Made by a program: the position numbers and the translations under genes. 64,000 nt of DNA from Viola odorata. Lineage: Eukaryota; Streptophyta; Magnoliopsida; Malpighiales; Violaceae. Positions 46,430 to 56,479 of this stretch are shown piece by piece (position 1 is the first letter of the stretch; every line of letters begins with the position of its first letter). The notes beneath the pieces were generated by a model that saw only the letters and a list, made by a program, of their open reading frames with translations, had not been told where the DNA came from and searched no databases. Location of the stretch: assembly GCA_963691705.1 (NCBI GenBank), contig OY829537.1, positions 26,226,078 to 26,290,077 on the forward strand, in the 5' to 3' direction.

Positions 46430-48425
46430 TTAGGCTTTCTCCCTCGAAGGGTCAGAAGAACCGCTGCCACCTTTGCTAATCTCACCCATCACGAGAGAGA
46501 TGTAATCAGCTACCTGGGCTGGATCCAAAGGGTCACCTTTGAAACGGGACGCAAACCCAGAAATGAAGGCCTCCAGAACTTCTATCTTGGCTCTCCCGAT
46601 AGACTTTTCCCTGTCCAATTCCGTTTGGGATGATTCACAGAGGCGCGTCAGCAACCTAGAATGCTCCACCGCCTTCTCAAGCTGCACCTTCGCAGCACAC
46701 AACGCGCTGGAAAAATTGCGGGACTCGCGATCGTGAAATTCGAATTGATAATTCAGATGGCGGAAGAAGTCCAGAGAATCATTCAGAACGTGGCGAAAGC
46801 GTGCCGAGGGAGGAAGTTGAAGAAATTCCTCTCTTTTTTCGAACTCAGCATCTCTCCTACCAAGGGTGCAGTAAACTCATCTCGAGAAAAAGGTTGGGGA
46901 ACCCCGATAGCACGAAGGGCATCAAAGTAAAACCCTGCAAGATTCATACGGTAGGCCGGGGCTCCGTTAGGGCCAAGATTGATCGAGGAAGGCGGAGAAG
47001 AGCCCTGAGGAAAAGTACTCTTGAGAGGAGTAAAAAACAGCTGCGGAGTAACCACAGGCGGTAGCTCAGCACTCGAATCCGCCACGGGAGGTGTGACCAC
47101 TACGTCAGGAATGCAGTGAGCAATCGGAGAGTCGGGAGCGTCAGCCATGGGTGGAGGACATTCCATTGGCGGGGCCTCTCCCTCAGTAGAACAAGTTTTC
47201 TCCAACGCCTCAGCGGCTCCCGTTGGCAGAGAGGCGCCCGCCTCAGACGAAACAGCAGGCGTAGAAACAGTTGCCACATCTACAGGAGATATCCCGGTAG
47301 CTTGTCCACTAGGGGCCACTCGAATTTTTTTCCGACGCTGGGAAGCAGCAAGGGAAGAAGCATGGCAAAGGTCTGACTTGGCATCCGCATCCTCATCATC
47401 GCTAGTAATTACCGTCGTTGCGACAGGCCTGGAGTCCGTCCCCGTGCGACGCTCCGGTAGCCAATTTTCCACAAAGCGAGAAGTTCGAACAGAGCTAACG
47501 GGCCTTCGCCCTCCCCGGGCAACAGTTTTAGTTCTCTTCCTCGAAGGAGGAGCGTCACCCCGACTTGAGCCCTCGGCCGAAGGCGAGGCTGGCAAAGTTT
47601 GAAGCGGTGTTACGTTCAGAGGTGCACCAGGGTCACCTGGGAATCAACCGTTAGCCTCATATAGCAAACAAAGCGTGCGAGAACTAAAGAAAAGAAAACA
47701 TGGAAAGAAATAGGCTCACCCATAACGCACTCTTCCAGAGGCTTGAACAGAGCGAAGGCACGAATACGGTAGTGGGTATTCTCGTCTAACAAAGTGTTAG
47801 CCTGGTCCAGCTCAGTTCTGGACAAAATCGCGGGATTTGTCCAAACGGGACCTGCCAGTTCTTGATTGAAATTGATACGCCACAAACGTGACGGTAGCTC
47901 CAGAACAAAGAAGCTGCTCTTCCAATCAGCTACACCCCTCTTGAAGCCGTGAAAATGTTGCCAAAACGACTGCACGAGCGCATCATCCCACCGGGGAGTA
48001 ATCTCGATTAAACAATTGTAGCAAATCATGCTAAAGAATTTGCAAAACAAAGTGATAGATGGGGCAAAAATGTTCTTCAACTCGCAAGCGCGAAGAAAAG
48101 CATACACCGCACACCAAGAGGAAGGAGTTATCTGGGCAGGATTAAGGCTATACTCCCGCAGCAGAGTTAGTATCGACTCATGAACGGGGAAACGGAAACC
48201 ATAAAGGAACATTTTAAAATAAAGAAGCCTACTGTGGCCCCACCTTGGATTATGAAGCCTCATATCACTACCGGGAATAGAAGGCTCATGCCCAGGAGGA
48301 AAGGTAATACCATGTTCCTCCAATTCGGCTTTCAGAACCACATCGCAGGTAAAAATACTCGGTGATTGGGCGACCTCGGGATCCATGGGCCTAGAGATAA
48401 TCTGGCGAGGTCTATTCCTAGCCAT
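46430..48425 (-). pseudogene. Antisense gene B, diverged paralogue of A
   Basis: Exon 1 (47720-48425) starts MARNRPRQIISRPMDP and carries the same domain as gene A: GFRFPVHESILTLLREYSLN, AFLRACELKNIFAPSITLF and WKSSFFVLELPSRLWRINF. It ends with a phase-1 donor after EECVMG, matching EQCKKG in gene A. Exon 2 (46430-47636) has a basic patch (RKRTKTVARGGRRPV, QRRKKIRVAPS), a Pro/Ala-rich linker, a conserved-looking AGFYFDALRAIGVPQPF block and a C-terminal helix (EKAVEHSRLLTRLCESSQTE) ending DPSREKA. A frameshift near 46795 breaks the frame before VLNDSLDFFRHLNYQF. Function unknown. Confidence 0.75.
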
Positions 48426-48920
48426 AGCAAACCAACAAAAAGGAAATCTGAGAAGGGACGGATTGATACCTTAAAGGAGAAGAATCCCAGAGAAATCGGC
48501 GGACAGTGGCGAGCGGCCAAAAAGATATTCGGGGAAGAAGGCGAAGGAAGACAAAAAGGAAAATTCGAAGCGAGGGCAAAAGTTTTGAGAAATTGGAGAA
48601 TAGCCCTTCTTAAAGGATAAAAATGCCACCGCATTAATTGAGTTACCAATCGGGCGAAGACGCGTGTAAAAGAAGTTGGCCACGTGGAAGCGCATTAAAG
48701 AAATTTGGAAAAGAGAAGTTATTCGTCGAAACTCCCCAAAAGGGCGAGACAGTATTGACCCGGTCAAAGTAACCACGAAGCGATTGCCTCAGTCAGGACA
48801 ACCGCTTACGTTAGCTATCCCCAAGAATCAGCAGGCTAACGGAAATAATGACAAAATTGAAAAAGCAGAAAACATCAATTTATTCATAAAACGCCAATAT
48901 GCGGGTACAAGGCAAAACGG
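48426..48920. other. Spacer between antisense genes B and C
   Basis: This is the upstream region of gene B on the minus strand. I see no clear TATA box and no gene. Confidence 0.4.
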
Positions 48921-49343
48921 CTAATCCTCATCAGGCCAATAAATGCCGTGGTGATAGACCCCGTCATCATCAAGGAATGGCATCTTCCCGTTAGCATTCG
49001 GGATAGGCTGGTCTGCCTCCTTTTCGGGGCAGGACCCTGACGGGCATGATTTTCCTTTGGCACTCGAATCTGCCAACCCCGCACCAGCACTGATGGGAAA
49101 ATCCTCGTTCAGCGAGCAATCCGGGGAAGAAAAACGTTTGCCGCCCTCTTGAACAGAAGAACTAGAAGGAGCCAAAGTTGTAAAGGGCGTCTGGGAAGTC
49201 CGTTTCCCCTGCTTCTTACGACCCTTTCGGCGGACCGGAGGCCTCCATGGTGGCGAAGGAGGGGGATGATCCGAGTCCGGCGAAGTCGGAGGAGTCGGTA
49301 AGGAATCGCGATCCATGGAACTCAAGAAGTAAAAATCTGCCAT
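48921..49343 (-). CDS. Antisense gene C: proline- and serine-rich 140-residue protein
   Basis: The frame from ATG at 49343 reads MADFYFLSSMDRDSLPTPPT, then a Pro-rich stretch (SDHPPPSPPWRPP), a basic patch (VRRKGRKKQGKR) that could be a nuclear signal, a Ser-rich part and a C-terminus ending DGVYHHGIYWPDED. A second in-frame ATG (49316) is possible. A TATA box lies 70-80 bases upstream on the minus strand. No family is recognised. It is intact, unlike its neighbours A and B, which could mean selection or simply short length. Confidence 0.5.
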   Translation of the reverse strand: MADFYFLSSMDRDSLPTPPTSPDSDHPPPSPPWRPPVRRKGRKKQGKRTSQTPFTTLAPSSSSVQEGGKRFSSPDCSLNEDFPISAGAGLADSSAKGKSCPSGSCPEKEADQPIPNANGKMPFLDDDGVYHHGIYWPDED

Positions 49344-49410
49344 GTGACCTGCAAAAGCAAAAAAGAAGGAAAGGATGAAGATGAACAGGAAAGGAAAACC
49401 AAACTCCCTT

Positions 49411-49420
49411 ATATAGCCGA
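49411..49420 (-). promoter_or_regulatory. TATA box of antisense gene C
   Basis: On the minus strand this reads CTATATAAGG, about 70 bases before the gene C ATG, a good plant spacing. Confidence 0.5.
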
Positions 49421-49826
49421 AGGAGCACTCCGATCCCTGAAAAATCAATTAAGACGCTTGGGAAGATAACTGCAAGTGCAGAATCCGATCCGTCGCAGGC
49501 ACCTCTGCTCGTTAAACGCACCAATCAAAGGGCACCAAAGAACCACCCAACCACCTGCCACTAAAAAGACGGCCTTGTAACAGTCAAGACAGAGCATTCA
49601 TTGCTAAATCCCGGAACCCGACCACTGCAGTACAATGTCCCGAGGAAGACCCATTTTCGGTTGGGCTCATGACAAATATTTCCAACCAATAAAGCAAGCA
49701 ACCAAGCAAGAAAAAGAGAAGACTTGGGAAAAAGCAAAGACAAGTTATTTATTTATGGCCAGGTGGCCTTAACGTTCGAATATGTACAAGAAGCATAAGA
49801 AAAACAGCGAGAAGTGAAACCAGTGG
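49421..49826. other. Spacer between antisense genes C and D
   Basis: No gene is supported. It holds CATTTTCGGTTGGGCTCATG (about 49650-49670), which resembles the sequence directly before the 3' LTR (about 50386-50405). Confidence 0.45.
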
Positions 49827-50210
49827 TCAGACATTGGACCCCGCATCATCGTCCCCTGGCGCAATAGGAACCTCCTTTAAAGCGTCAGCGACGGAGGTCA
49901 GTTCGGAAGAACAAGCTCTCATGCCCTTTAGGCAGCAAGCCAGCAGATCTTTCCTCTGCTGCAGCATCGAAGCCACCACGTCAAGGTGAGCGCTGGCAGT
50001 GACCAGTTTCGCCAAGCTCTCTAGGGGGTTGAAATCCTCCAGAGTGATTCCTAGCTGTCTAGACAGAATAGGGGTTAACACCCCCTGCAACTCCAGGACA
50101 TCCTCGGAGGTCTTGGTGATCATCCTCTCCAGGAAGCGGATATCACCCTCAGTAAGATTCTTCAGGGTCAGAGTTTTGGAGATTAGGAAATTACGAGTCA
50201 GTTCATCCAT
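49827..50210 (-). CDS. Antisense gene D: helical 127-residue protein
   Basis: ATG at 50210 starts MDELTRNFLISKTLTLKNLT. The protein looks mostly alpha-helical: DIRFLERMITKTSEDVLELQ, LTPILSRQLGITLEDF, LAKLVTASAHLDVVASMLQQ and CLKGMRACSSELTSVADAL, ending in an acidic tail (APGDDDAGSNV). The start is chosen because a TATA box lies about 65 bases upstream and the codons before it are not otherwise supported. It lies less than 200 bases from the 3' LTR. I recognise no family; a structural or protein-binding role is a guess. Confidence 0.5.
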   Translation of the reverse strand: MDELTRNFLISKTLTLKNLTEGDIRFLERMITKTSEDVLELQGVLTPILSRQLGITLEDFNPLESLAKLVTASAHLDVVASMLQQRKDLLACCLKGMRACSSELTSVADALKEVPIAPGDDDAGSNV

Positions 50211-50270
50211 GGCGGAATATGGAAAGAAAGAACGTGAAAATGCGAAGAAATTGGCGCAGAAAAACTTCTG

Positions 50271-50280
50271 ATTTATAGAT
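50271..50280 (-). promoter_or_regulatory. TATA box of antisense gene D
   Basis: Minus strand ATCTATAAAT, 61-70 bases before the ATG of gene D. Confidence 0.5.
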
Positions 50281-50402
50281 TCTGACAAAAACCGTCAGGG
50301 CCATCTGACGAGGCAAACCTCCACGGTACTTAGAAGAACTCTCCGTCAGAGAAGGAACGATAGCCCTTGGTAAACTCTCGGGCTCATTTTCAGTTGGGCT
50401 TA

Positions 50403-50974
50403 TGATAACAATTCACCTAAAAGAAAGGGTATTTTCGTCCATCACCCGGTGGGATGAGGCCTAGCTACTGTTTCGTACCACCGCGGTAGGGACAAGATCG
50501 CTACCTTCCCCAAAGGCTAACGCTACAAGGGCTAACGGGTCCCTATCGGCTCCTCTCACGGACCTCACGGATGGCTCAAGGAGTTATCTTACCCCCAGAG
50601 GAAACCACGCGTCAGGAGTATCGCTCCGACCGTTATCCTACCGTGGCAATATCTACCTGCATACCTACCGCCAAGGTAACGTATCGTGATAAGGGCGAAC
50701 CTCCGACCCTAAAGCGAGCGATAGCTACGTACCCGTTTACTCGGGCGGGAACGCCCCTTTTCTTCTATAAATACCTCCCCCACAAAGGAGGCAGGTAAGC
50801 ATACTCAACTGGCCAAAACTCTGCTAATTTCAGTACACATACTGACTTAAGCATCGGAGTGTTTCCGCCGGAGGCCCCCTCCGGCGCATTGCAGGTACTG
50901 TGGACCGTCGCGTACACTGATCTGAGAAGAACCGCTCCGCCATACATCCTTCGGCAGAAGACAAATAATTATCA
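50403..50974 (+). repeat. 3' LTR of the Ty3/gypsy element
   Basis: 572 bases, TGATAAC...TTATCA, differing from the 5' LTR by six substitutions and one extra G by my reading. The sequence just before it (CATTTTCAGTTGGGCTTA) is not a purine tract. AAATG follows at 50975-50979. Confidence 0.96.
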
Positions 50975-50982
50975 AAATGGTA

Positions 50983-52073
50983 CTCTCTTTGGACGCAAAA
51001 GGATGTCGTCCTGGCACAATGCGCGTCCAGAGGCCTTGATTTTTTATTTTATTTTAATATTTTTTATTTCGAAAATACTCCTAATTTTGAAACAATTAAC
51101 AACGATCGCGACGGTTGAAGCAAAACTAATCCAATTAAATCCCAAGTCATCTTTGCCAAATTAATTAGATTCATCTCTGCTAAAAAATTCAAACTATCCC
51201 AAGTCACCCGATCTACAACCAAACCCAAGAAACCAACAACCACCATCAAGCATCACCGGCGACAACCATAGTTTTAAAAACTGACTCAGAGTGATCCGTT
51301 AAACCGATTTGAACCGGGGTTCGACCGGATTGACCGGTTGGATCGTTCCAGGTCGTTCACATATCGAACCGTTCAATCTTAGATAATTGAACCGGTGTCT
51401 ATAATGGGCCGACCCATCAAATTTTCCATATTGAAAAATAAAATAATAAATAAATAAAAAACACAAAGCGACGTCGTTTTAGTTTGATATCGACCCAATC
51501 GGGTTGATAGCAGGTCGACCGGGTCGTCGGTTTTGTAAAAACCGGCCAGGTCGACACGGTTTTTTCTGGTTCAATTACAGGTCTAGTCAGTTAGCTGAAC
51601 CGAACCAAAAAATCTCTTCGGGTCACGATTTTTTCGGTCCGACTGTCAGGTCGGTACAGTTTTTAAAACTATGTCGGCAACCACAAACAACCACCCACTG
51701 CCTCACTCAATCACCAGCCCCTGCCAACACCAACAACCACCAAATCAACACACCCAAACTCCCAAAACAGCCACCCATCACCACGATCTGCCAAGAAGAA
51801 GAGAGGAGAGTGAGGTCGTGAGGAAGGGAAAGAAAGAAAAGAAACAAAAGAGAGGAGAGTGATGCTGCTGTGAGAGGAGAGGAAAGGAAGGAAAGAAAGA
51901 AAAGAAAAAAAGTGAGGAGAGTGAGGTCGTGAGAGAAAGGATTTTGGATTTTGGAGTTTAATGAAGAGGGCATTTTAGTTATGTTGCCTAAAAAATATTG
52001 TTGGAATAGGTAAAATGACAATTAATAGTGTCCAAAGAAATCGTAAGAAAACGACAATTATTGGCGGAGGGAG
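50983..52073. mobile_element. Probable 1.1-kb Stowaway/mariner-type element
   Basis: It begins CTCTCTTTGG after TA (50981-50982) and ends CGGAGGGAG before TA (52074-52075), with read-in sequences GGACGCAAAAGGATGTCGT and GCCAATAATTGTCGTTTTC that agree only loosely. Its interior is AC-rich (about 51670-51780) then GA-rich (51785-51945). The Ty3/gypsy element inserted one base from its left TA. A second, inverted-repeat MITE is nested inside at 51267-51673. Confidence 0.5.
51267..51673. mobile_element. 407-bp inverted-repeat MITE rich in ACCGG motifs
   Basis: The ends are exact inverted copies: CATAGTTTTAAAAACTG (51267-51283) and CAGTTTTTAAAACTATG (51657-51673). The body repeats ACCGG, CCGGTTG and GGTCGA motifs in both orientations. 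This TAGTTTTAAAAAC...ACCGG type is common in plants; I assign no superfamily because no exact target duplication is seen. Confidence 0.7.
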
Positions 52074-52075
52074 TA

Positions 52076-53856
52076 TTTAACTAGTTCATTATTAACAAAT
52101 TATAAAACAATTATATCAATACGTGTTTACAAGTATAATTCTTTGGATTTATATTTCAAATTACATTTAATTCTAAAAATAAATAAATAAATTCAGAAGG
52201 GAGCATTTTGATTCCGATCTAGAGTTTGTGATCTTTTATTTCAAATTGCTAAAGTTTAGGTTCAAAACTCCAATTACTGCTATTATTTATAAAGTTAGAG
52301 AAAAGCTTCAAACCAAACTATCCAATTTTAACATTAATTTAAACTAAAAGTGATCCAAAATTTTGCTAAAATTTCAATTTTGGTCCATATATTTAAAAAA
52401 TCTCTAAGAATTTTTTTATACAAAAACTAAAATATTATCAAAATATTTTTAAAAATAAGATTTTACTGAAAAATATAAAAAATATAAAAAATAATTATAT
52501 TTTAGTAATATAAATAACTATGAAATAAAAAATATAAAAAAATAGTTAACAAATTTGATTTAATCCCACAACATATAATGAAAACCACGTGGGACCACTC
52601 ATTTTAATTCTAAAGATTTTGAAATTAATTAAAAATGGAATTAAATTATATTTCTTACGAAAATAGTTTCAATAAATTAAAATTTATCCATAATTTTTGG
52701 TTTAATACATGAAACATAATCAAAATTATTATGGATAGAAATTTTGTAAGATTTATTAGTATGTATAGCACTGCTCTTTGTAATTTTATAAAATGGAAAT
52801 AGTTTAATTAAAAAAAAAATAGTTGTGTTAATTTTCTCGCTGAAAATACGTTTGCTTAATGATGAAAATAAATGAATCAAGTCAAAATAAATAATCCATT
52901 TTGTTAGTATTGTAATAGAAAGTGAACAACATTTCTATCGAAGAATTGTTTTCTAAGCAAAAATGACAAAAGTGAAAATATATGCACACTGTTGAGACCT
53001 ATAAGATCGGTTAAAAATGTTTACTCAAAATATAAAGAACATTTTATGCTTGACTTGTTGGACGGGTGGATTAAGAATCTAGAATCCAAAGGTTCAGTTG
53101 CTGATTGCTATTGCTTGACGATGCAGAAAGCAATCCAGAACCGCATTGCTAGAGAGTTAGAATTTCTGAAAGTTCATTTTCTCCCTATGGAATCACATAA
53201 GCTCTTACATTAGATCTCAATTTGGGAAGTTAGCAGTCAAATCTTGATGTCTAGATAATGTACCATCTTATTATATTAAAAATATTTTGATAATATTTTA
53301 GTTTTTTATAAAATAAAAAAAATCTTAGTAGTAGTTTAGGGGTCAAATATGTATTAGCCTTTCTTTCAAAAAGCACCCTACTATGGGTTCTTTGGTACAT
53401 GCTGGTGCGTTTGCAACGAAATGTCTAATTGAAAGAGGTGAGAGATTAAAAATAAAATTTGGAGCATGAAAACAAAAGGCTCCAACTTTGGAATCATGGA
53501 AGGAAGAAAAGGAAGTGAGGGGAAATGGCGCTGTTCACTGTCGCAGTAGTCCTATTAATATGCAAAAGTGGTGGCAATAATACGAGTAGTAGTAGTTATA
53601 TACGGAGCAAAAGCATAGACCCAGTCAGTGATGGCCTGAATCCGAATCCTGATTGGGGCAGGAAAGGAAGAGAGGTGTGATGAGGACATGTTTGAAATTG
53701 ACGGGCATGCAGAGCAGAAGAGCATTCAAGAACAAAACGTCACCTCTTGTTACTGTAGACACCATTGCTCGTTTGCGTATGCCACAGCATTTAGGCCGTA
53801 CTGCTACACATTTTTTAAACAAAGAGAAAATACAAATGGGAGAAAAAGGTGACTAT
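52076..53856. other. AT-rich intergenic DNA
   Basis: Almost no gene signal. One frame at 52992-53213 reads YSKYKEHFMLDLLDGWIKNL, then VADCYCLTMQKAIQNRIARE; it looks protein-like but is short and matches no family that I know. It may be a fragment of a lost gene. Confidence 0.4.
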
Positions 53857-54510
53857 GGGTCTATTTGGCGTTCCGGTTCTGATCCGAAAAGTGGTTTGAA
53901 AAAATTATGTGGGAAAAGAACTTAGGGAGAAAGTGCTGTGAGATACTGAGGTGTTTGGTAAACATTTCTTTAAAAGTGTTGTGGGAAACGAGAAATTATT
54001 TTTGGTGTTTGGTAAACACTACGGTTAAAATTATGATTTGAATGTAAAATGATTATAAAAGTCACTGTTCTATTTCAAATATTGTTAATATAAATTATTT
54101 AAATTAATCTTTTTTTAAAACAAATAATTAACAAAAAAAATTAATTAAATGGTATAAAACTCATTTCTAAAAATTTAATAAAAATAGAAAAAGTGGATCT
54201 ATAATTACTCATCTTAAGATATAGATTATATTTTTGTAGTTTTTAATTTATTTCGTTTATTATACCGAGTAGGAAAATTGAATTTATTGAAAAAGAAAAA
54301 GAAAAAGAAGAGAGAGAAAGAGAGGAAGGAGCATTGCTTAGGAAGGAGCAATTTGCTCCAGTTTCAAAACCGGCATTTTGAGGCAAAAATGCTGGTTTTG
54401 AGCTTGGGCTTCTCAAAAAGCCCACTTTGCCATGCTATGCCAAATGCCCACCTTTAGCTTTTCGTTCTGAAACCCAACTTCCTAGGCCAGAACCAGACTC
54501 CCAAACATCA
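53857..54510. mobile_element. Probable 650-bp MITE with inverted ends
   Basis: The left end GGGTCTATTTGGCGTTCCGG, continuing TTCTG, pairs with the right end CCAGAACCAGACTCCCAAAC, continuing ATCAC, read inward as GTGATGTTTGGGAGTCTGG, then TTCTGG. CTA flanks both sides (53853-53855 and about 54512-54514), compatible with a 3-bp duplication. Inside, phrases TGTTTGGTAAACA recur. There is no coding capacity. Confidence 0.45.
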
Positions 54511-54799
54511 CCTATATGGTTCTTGAAATGGGAGCTTTTTAGAGAACTAGAGAAAATTGTTAATAGTATATAGAGTTTGATTATGTTTTAACTATGGTAC
54601 TAAAAAATAGTCTATCCCTTTATATCTAATATACATTTTATCCCATTTTTTGAATTCCTAAATAATTTGTGTTTTGAATTCTCGTGTAAAAAGTTGTCTA
54701 TTGTCTGCTGTTCGATTGGATTATGAACCACACATAGTGTTGTTTTGTCTATCTTAGTTACTGCGTTCTTAAACTTTTTGCAATGGAATGAAACATCTA

Positions 54800-54926
54800 C
54801 TCCCTCTGGTGCAAATTAAATGTCTTTCTCTCATCCCAATATTCAGTACGTTTAACACTAAAAATACAAGTAAAAGCTACAGTAAAAGTAAATCCTAAAA
54901 CGACGTTTAATTAACACCGGAGGGAG
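54800..54926. mobile_element. Stowaway MITE, 127 bp
   Basis: CTCCCTCTGGTGCAAATTAA at the left pairs with TTAATTAACACCGGAGGGAG at the right. Both ends abut TA (54798-54799 and 54927-54928). Confidence 0.88.
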
Positions 54927-55088
54927 TATTAAATATAAATGGAGAGAATATGAACCAAAATCTAAAAACGAAGTACAACTAATGTTCTTTTTTTTAATAG
55001 GTTGAAGTGAGATTTGAAGTAAATCTGACTCCCTACTAGTAATATTTTTAGCAGTAAAATAATTAATAAACCACGTATTTATTAACTA

Positions 55089-55792
55089 CTCCCTCCGGTC
55101 GCGAATGTCTGACGTTTCGCGACCGAGCACAAGAATTAAGAATCCACTGTGCATGGGTGTGTTATGACCATGCTGCCCTTCACTCATCCATCATCAAGGC
55201 CACACATCAACACCAAATCCGCCACCAAATTCCAATCAATTCTTAATTCCAATCAATTCCAATTTCAATTAATTCTTAATTTCTCATCCTCCTTTGCAAC
55301 CTTCTAGAACCCACCAAATCACCGCCACACATCAACACCAAATCCGCCACAACAACCGCTCCTCACCACCACAGCCGGCCTCCCACCACCGCTGCACCTC
55401 CACAACGCCACCACCATCACAACAAATCATCAAACCCGATCCACCCACTGCCAAATACCACAAACCCAAATCAACCCATCAATCAAATCCAATCCTAATC
55501 TTCAATCTATACCTAAACAAAAGGGAAGAGAAGAAAAGAAAGAAAATAAAAGGAAATAAAAAAGAGAGCATGCCCATTGATTGATGTTGTTGCTGTGTAA
55601 AAAAAGAAAGGAGCAAAGGGAGAAGAAACGAGAACAGAAAAGGAAAAAAGAAAAGAGAGAAGGAAGGAAATGGCAAGGGTAAGGGTGAAATGGTCAGAAA
55701 TCATGGAAAATATCATTGGTGAGTGTGAACGACATTTAATTGCCGACCGCGAAAAACTGGGTAGAACGTCAGTTATACGTGACCGGAGGGAG
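55089..55792. mobile_element. 704-bp Stowaway-type element
   Basis: The left end CTCCCTCCGGTCGCGAATGT, with CTGACGTTTCGCG next to it, pairs with the right end GACCGGAGGGAG preceded by CGTCAGTTATACGT. TA flanks both sides (55087-55088 and 55793-55794). It is longer than usual for a MITE. The interior is AC-rich (55280-55500) then GA-rich (55515-55680) with no real gene. Confidence 0.85.
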
Positions 55793-55794
55793 TA

Positions 55795-56479
55795 CAATTT
55801 ATGGTTTCATTGTTAGTTTTGGTTTTCACTAAATATAAAGATGGTGATAATCTTAGAAAAATGAATAAAAACTATTATACAGAGATGCAAAGAAAAAAAA
55901 GTTAGGATAAAGTTTATTTAATAAATGTAACTTAGTTTCCTAAAAGTAAAATACACTTGTAAATTGAAAAACTTACGACGTTAAATTTCTTTTATTACTA
56001 TATTGCAATTCGGGTTAATACATCCCACAGTTTCGAATGTTAGTCATTTTATTTTAATCAGTCTTAAATATTTTATCCGTTAATTTAATATAATCCTAAC
56101 TGTAAAAAAAGAGTTAATGGAGACAAACTTCGTTATATTTTATTATTTTAATATATTTTTCTGACAATCGGGTTCCACACGTTAAAAAATATATAAATAA
56201 TGGATAAACATTTGAAACCGATAAAAATAGGAAAAAAAAACGTTTGAGACGGATTAAAATAAAATGACAAATATTTAAAATTGTGGGGTGTGTTAACCCC
56301 TAGCAATCCAATATGTTTAATGTGTTTTTTCCTAACATGATTATTGTACTCATTTCATATTAGTATTTATAAAAAAACTATAAAAAAAATTTAAAATTTA
56401 CGCAAAACTTACAACTAACAAATTGTTAGCCGCGACTAGGACATCTATGGATGAATCGAATCTTGAACAGTTAATCTCA
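55795..56479. other. AT-rich spacer
   Basis: No gene seen. Short frames only. Confidence 0.5.

Larger units (their letters stand above)
36718..50974 (+). mobile_element. 14.3-kb Ty3/gypsy (Tat-like) LTR retrotransposon lacking reverse transcriptase
   Basis: Two LTRs (36718-37288 and 50403-50974) start TG and end CA and are flanked by the same 5 bp, AAATG (36713-36717 and 50975-50979). Gag, protease, RNase H and integrase lie on the plus strand in the Ty3/gypsy order. The second, archaeal-type RNase H and the large region with antisense genes after integrase are typical of the Tat/Ogre lineage. By eye, the LTRs differ at six bases plus one indel over about 571, or roughly 1%. The RT core is deleted at about 40100, so this copy cannot have made its own cDNA in its present form. 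Confidence 0.95.
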
